A stretch of DNA of 7,967 nt from Candidatus Poseidoniaceae archaeon. Lineage in GTDB: Archaea; Thermoplasmatota; Poseidoniia; Poseidoniales; Poseidoniaceae. Below are positions 5,612-7,967 of this stretch, piece by piece. Position 1 is the first letter of the stretch, and every line of letters starts with the position of its first letter. The stretch spans positions 1 to 7,967 of the forward strand of contig DUHU01000098.1 in the NCBI GenBank assembly GCA_013330765.1. The letters run 5' to 3'. The notes under the pieces were generated by a model. That model was given only the letters and a program-made list of their open reading frames with translations. It was not told the DNA's origin and searched no databases. Made by a program: the position numbers and the translations under genes.

Positions 5612-6913
5612 ATGCCGGCACGGAGCAGCCGCCTCTCGGGCTTCTACCGACTCAGCGTACAGGAACGCCGCAAGGCCCTGCTCGAGGCCACCGACCTCAG
5701 CGAAGAGGCCGTGCACGCCTTGGCCTCTGCCGATGCGCTGAGCGAAGAGGCCGCTGACCACATGATCGAAAACGTCGTGGGACGGTTCGTCCTCCCCGTA
5801 GGCCTGGCCACCAATTTCATCGTCGATGGCGAGGAGTACCTCATTCCCTTTGTGTTAGAGGAGTCCAGCGTGGTTGCTGCTGCCTCAAACATGGCACGGC
5901 GTTGCCGAGGCACCGGAGGTTTCGTGAGCAACAACGACCCTCCAATCATGATCGCGCAAGTGCAGGTGCTCGACGTCGAGGACCTGGACGAGGCAGAAAC
6001 CGCAGTGATGGGGGCAGAGGAGGAACTCATCCGTCTGTGCAACGATCGACCTTCGACCATGATTCGCCTTGGAGGGGGGCTCAAACGCCTGTCGTGCCAT
6101 CGAATCCCTACCGACCTTGGGACCATGTTCGTCGTGCACCTCCATGTTGACGTGCGTGACGCCATGGGAGCCAATGCGGTCAACACCATGGCCGAACTCG
6201 TTGCCCCACGCATTGAATCCCTCACGGGTGGACGGGTGTTGCTTCGAATCCTGTCCAATTTGGCCACGGACCGAATGGCACGAATCGAAGCCCGCTTCAG
6301 TCCTGAAGCGATGTCTGACGACGGTGACCCTGAACAAGGCACTGAGGTCATCTCGGGCATCATCGAAGCCTACCATTTTGCTGCCTCAGACCCCTACCGG
6401 GCTGCAACGCACAACAAAGGCGTCATGAACGCCATCAGCGCGGTGGCCATCGCGTGCGGGCAGGATTGGAGGGCGATCGAAGCCGGTTGCCACGCGTGGG
6501 CAGCCGTGCGCACTGGCCGATATTCCTCGATGACCACATGGGAAGTCGATGACGATGGGTACCTCGTTGGACGCCTGGAGACACCCATGGCCGTCGGCAC
6601 CGTCGGAGGGGCCAGCAGGGTGCACCCTACGGCTCGAGCATGCTTGGAGCTGCTTGGCATTGAATCAGCAGACCGTCTCGCGGCCGTGATGGCTGCTTCT
6701 GGCCTTGCACAGAACCTTGGAGCGCTCCGGGCCTTGTCCACCAGCGGCATTCAGGCGGGGCATATGCGCCTCCACGCTCGAAACATGGCCGTCAGTGCAG
6801 GCGCAGTGGGCCCGGAAATCGAAGAGGTCGCAGCAAGGCTTGCGTCGTGGGAGGGCCCGAGAACACAAACCACGGCCGAGGAAATCCTCAGCCTCCTGCG
6901 CCACGGTTCCTGA
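5612..6913 (+). CDS. Hydroxymethylglutaryl-CoA reductase, class II
   Basis: The enzyme interconverts HMG-CoA and mevalonate with NAD(P)H. In an archaeon this is expected to supply mevalonate for isoprenoid membrane lipids. The 433 residues align throughout with the Pseudomonas mevalonii-type (class II) enzyme. The N-terminus has 'SRLSGFYRLSVQERR', and there is no membrane anchor. The catalytic residues are present: Glu in 'VLEESS' (E83/E84), K269 in 'THNKG', D285 in 'GQDWRAIEAG' and H384 in 'GHMRLHARN'. The dinucleotide motif 'DAMGAN' is at 183-188. Bacterial-like class II enzymes are known in Archaeoglobus and Thermoplasmatales, so old transfer into this lineage is likely. The ATG at 5612 gives an N-terminus of family length; an in-frame TTG at 5591 has GGTGGG eight bases before it and is a real alternative. 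It ends one base before scpB on the other strand. Confidence 0.95.
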   Translation: MPARSSRLSGFYRLSVQERRKALLEATDLSEEAVHALASADALSEEAADHMIENVVGRFVLPVGLATNFIVDGEEYLIPFVLEESSVVAAASNMARRCRGTGGFVSNNDPPIMIAQVQVLDVEDLDEAETAVMGAEEELIRLCNDRPSTMIRLGGGLKRLSCHRIPTDLGTMFVVHLHVDVRDAMGANAVNTMAELVAPRIESLTGGRVLLRILSNLATDRMARIEARFSPEAMSDDGDPEQGTEVISGIIEAYHFAASDPYRAATHNKGVMNAISAVAIACGQDWRAIEAGCHAWAAVRTGRYSSMTTWEVDDDGYLVGRLETPMAVGTVGGASRVHPTARACLELLGIESADRLAAVMAASGLAQNLGALRALSTSGIQAGHMRLHARNMAVSAGAVGPEIEEVAARLASWEGPRTQTTAEEILSLLRHGS

Positions 6914-7516
6914 TCACTCGTCTTCGGCGACGGGCAACACGGCCTGTACCGTGCCGTCCACGTGCTCTTCCTCCACAACGACGCTGCCCAAGACGTCGTC
7001 AAGGATTCCTGATTCTGCGACCTGCTCCCTGAACCATGCCCGTACTTTCGACCGCTCGGTGTGCGGGCAGCCAAAGACCTCGGAAAATCGACGGGTCGTG
7101 GACAAACGACGGGTGTTCCCGTCCCTGCGCCGCTGAATCATACCGGACTGTGCCAGCTCACGTACGTGATCGTAGGCCCGCTGACCCAACATGTCCACGA
7201 GACGGGATTGAGGCATGGGCTGGTGGTACGCGATGAGGGAAGCGGCTTTGAGCAAACGTGGAGGGAGGTCGGTCTTGGTTTCGCGTGGAAGATGTGCGGC
7301 CACCTTCGGCTTCACTTCCATGGCCCATCGACCTCCGACTTCTGCCAGATGAAGGGCTCCGCGGCGCCGCTTCAAGGCACCTTGGAGTTGTTTGAGGGCA
7401 GCATTGACCTCATCGGATTCGTACCCCAAAGTCTCCGAGAGATCTTTGACGGAAAGGGACCGACCGGCAGCAAACAACTGGGCCTCAAGCAGAAGTTCCA
7501 ACGGTGTCTCGCTCAT
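6914..7516 (-). CDS. scpB: Segregation and condensation protein B
   Basis: ScpB dimerises and binds the ScpA kleisin of the SMC complex, which compacts and separates chromosomes. The 200-residue product has the two winged-helix domains of the family. The first is at about 5-75 ('LELLLEAQLFAAGRSLSVKDLSETLG', then 'GGRWAMEVKP'). The second is at about 85-150 ('LLKAASLIAYHQPMPQSRL', 'VRELAQSGMIQRR', and 'TTRRFSEVFG', the ScpB end signature). About 50 further residues form a charged, acidic tail. The ATG at 7516 follows GAGGTG by six bases, and that site overlaps the stop of scpA. The nine-base gap to scpA implies one transcript. It ends directly against the stop of HMG-CoA reductase. Confidence 0.92.
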   Translation of the reverse strand: MSETPLELLLEAQLFAAGRSLSVKDLSETLGYESDEVNAALKQLQGALKRRRGALHLAEVGGRWAMEVKPKVAAHLPRETKTDLPPRLLKAASLIAYHQPMPQSRLVDMLGQRAYDHVRELAQSGMIQRRRDGNTRRLSTTRRFSEVFGCPHTERSKVRAWFREQVAESGILDDVLGSVVVEEEHVDGTVQAVLPVAEDE

Positions 7517-7525
7517 ATCAGCACC

Positions 7526-7967
7526 TCACTCCACCAACCAAGATGACGTGGTTTCGTCTTCTTCTTCGGCCAAGACGGACGCTGAAGCCTCTTCCAGAGC
7601 CGCGGCTTCGCCTGCGCGTTGAATCAGACCTTTGGGCGCGCTCCCCCCGTCCTCTTCGGCTTCCAGGCGCTCAAGATGAGCACGCACCTCAGGGTACGTG
7701 TTCATGTTCGGCCACAGGTCAACCAAGAAAATCGGACCCGATGGGACCTTGTCCTGAACCACGTCAACCAAGCGGCGATGAACCAAGAACAGCCCCGCGA
7801 TGAAAGCCGCCACGTTGGCTTCGGTCCGACCACCGAGGCTGGCTGCAGCCTCGGGGTCCAATTCCTCTAGCCGACGCACGACGTCCAGCAGGGGCACTTT
7901 GGCCGTTCCGTTGGCTTCACAGACTTGCCGGAGGGCATCCCAACATCGCTGGATGTCCCCTTCCAAG
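7526..7967 (-). CDS. scpA: Segregation and condensation protein A, C-terminal part (5' end outside window)
   Basis: This is the kleisin subunit that links the SMC heads and binds ScpB. About 147 codons are visible and the frame runs off the right edge; the first visible codons are internal. The family's C-terminal winged helix is recognisable: 'VPLLDVVRRLEEL', then 'GRTEANVAAFIAGLFLVHRR' and the strand 'VDVVQDKVPSGPIFL', matching the 'FLALLEL...Q...FG.I' pattern. After it comes a tail of roughly 60 residues rich in Glu and Ala, longer than the usual end of bacterial ScpA. The position just before scpB on the same transcript supports the call. An smc gene may lie further upstream, outside the window. 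Confidence 0.82.
   Translation of the reverse strand, partial: LEGDIQRCWDALRQVCEANGTAKVPLLDVVRRLEELDPEAAASLGGRTEANVAAFIAGLFLVHRRLVDVVQDKVPSGPIFLVDLWPNMNTYPEVRAHLERLEAEEDGGSAPKGLIQRAGEAAALEEASASVLAEEEDETTSSWLVE

Overview
The window reads as a gene-dense, GC-rich archaeal chromosome segment. Archaeal or archaeo-eukaryotic markers include ribosomal protein S6e, the gamma subunit of initiation factor 2 (aIF2gamma), the PIN-domain gene that often follows it in archaea, and a DUF357 protein. It also carries a bacterial-type class II HMG-CoA reductase and scpB/scpA segregation genes. Together with the high GC, acidic proteins and very tight packing, this suggests a euryarchaeon of the Thermoplasmatota, most likely marine group II (Poseidoniia). 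That assignment is inference from gene content, not from a marker-gene search.

Layout. (1) 3-182, plus strand: the tail of a winged-helix DNA-binding protein. (2) 205-2390, plus: a promoter with a TATA-like box, then an S6e - aIF2gamma - PIN translation operon. (3) 2387-5404, minus: a three-gene operon with one-to-eight-base overlaps, running from an Orc/STAND-like ATPase with a C-terminal winged helix, through a beta-propeller protein with a helical tail, to a small DUF357 protein. (4) 5405-5611: the only long intergenic region. It is a divergent control region holding seven copies of an RYGTTARN element at roughly helical-turn spacing. (5) 5612-6913, plus: class II HMG-CoA reductase, the committed step toward archaeal isoprenoid lipids. 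(6) 6914-7967, minus: scpB and the 3' part of scpA, the non-SMC subunits of the chromosome condensation complex.

The translation genes form a known archaeal neighbourhood. The least explained part is the ATPase/propeller/DUF357 operon, whose ATPase has arginine in place of the usual P-loop lysine, together with the repeat array between it and HMG-CoA reductase. No RNA genes, insertion sequences, CRISPR arrays or broken genes were seen. Both tail-to-tail gene pairs (PIN/DUF357 and HMG-CoA reductase/scpB) touch or overlap, leaving no room for a terminator between them.
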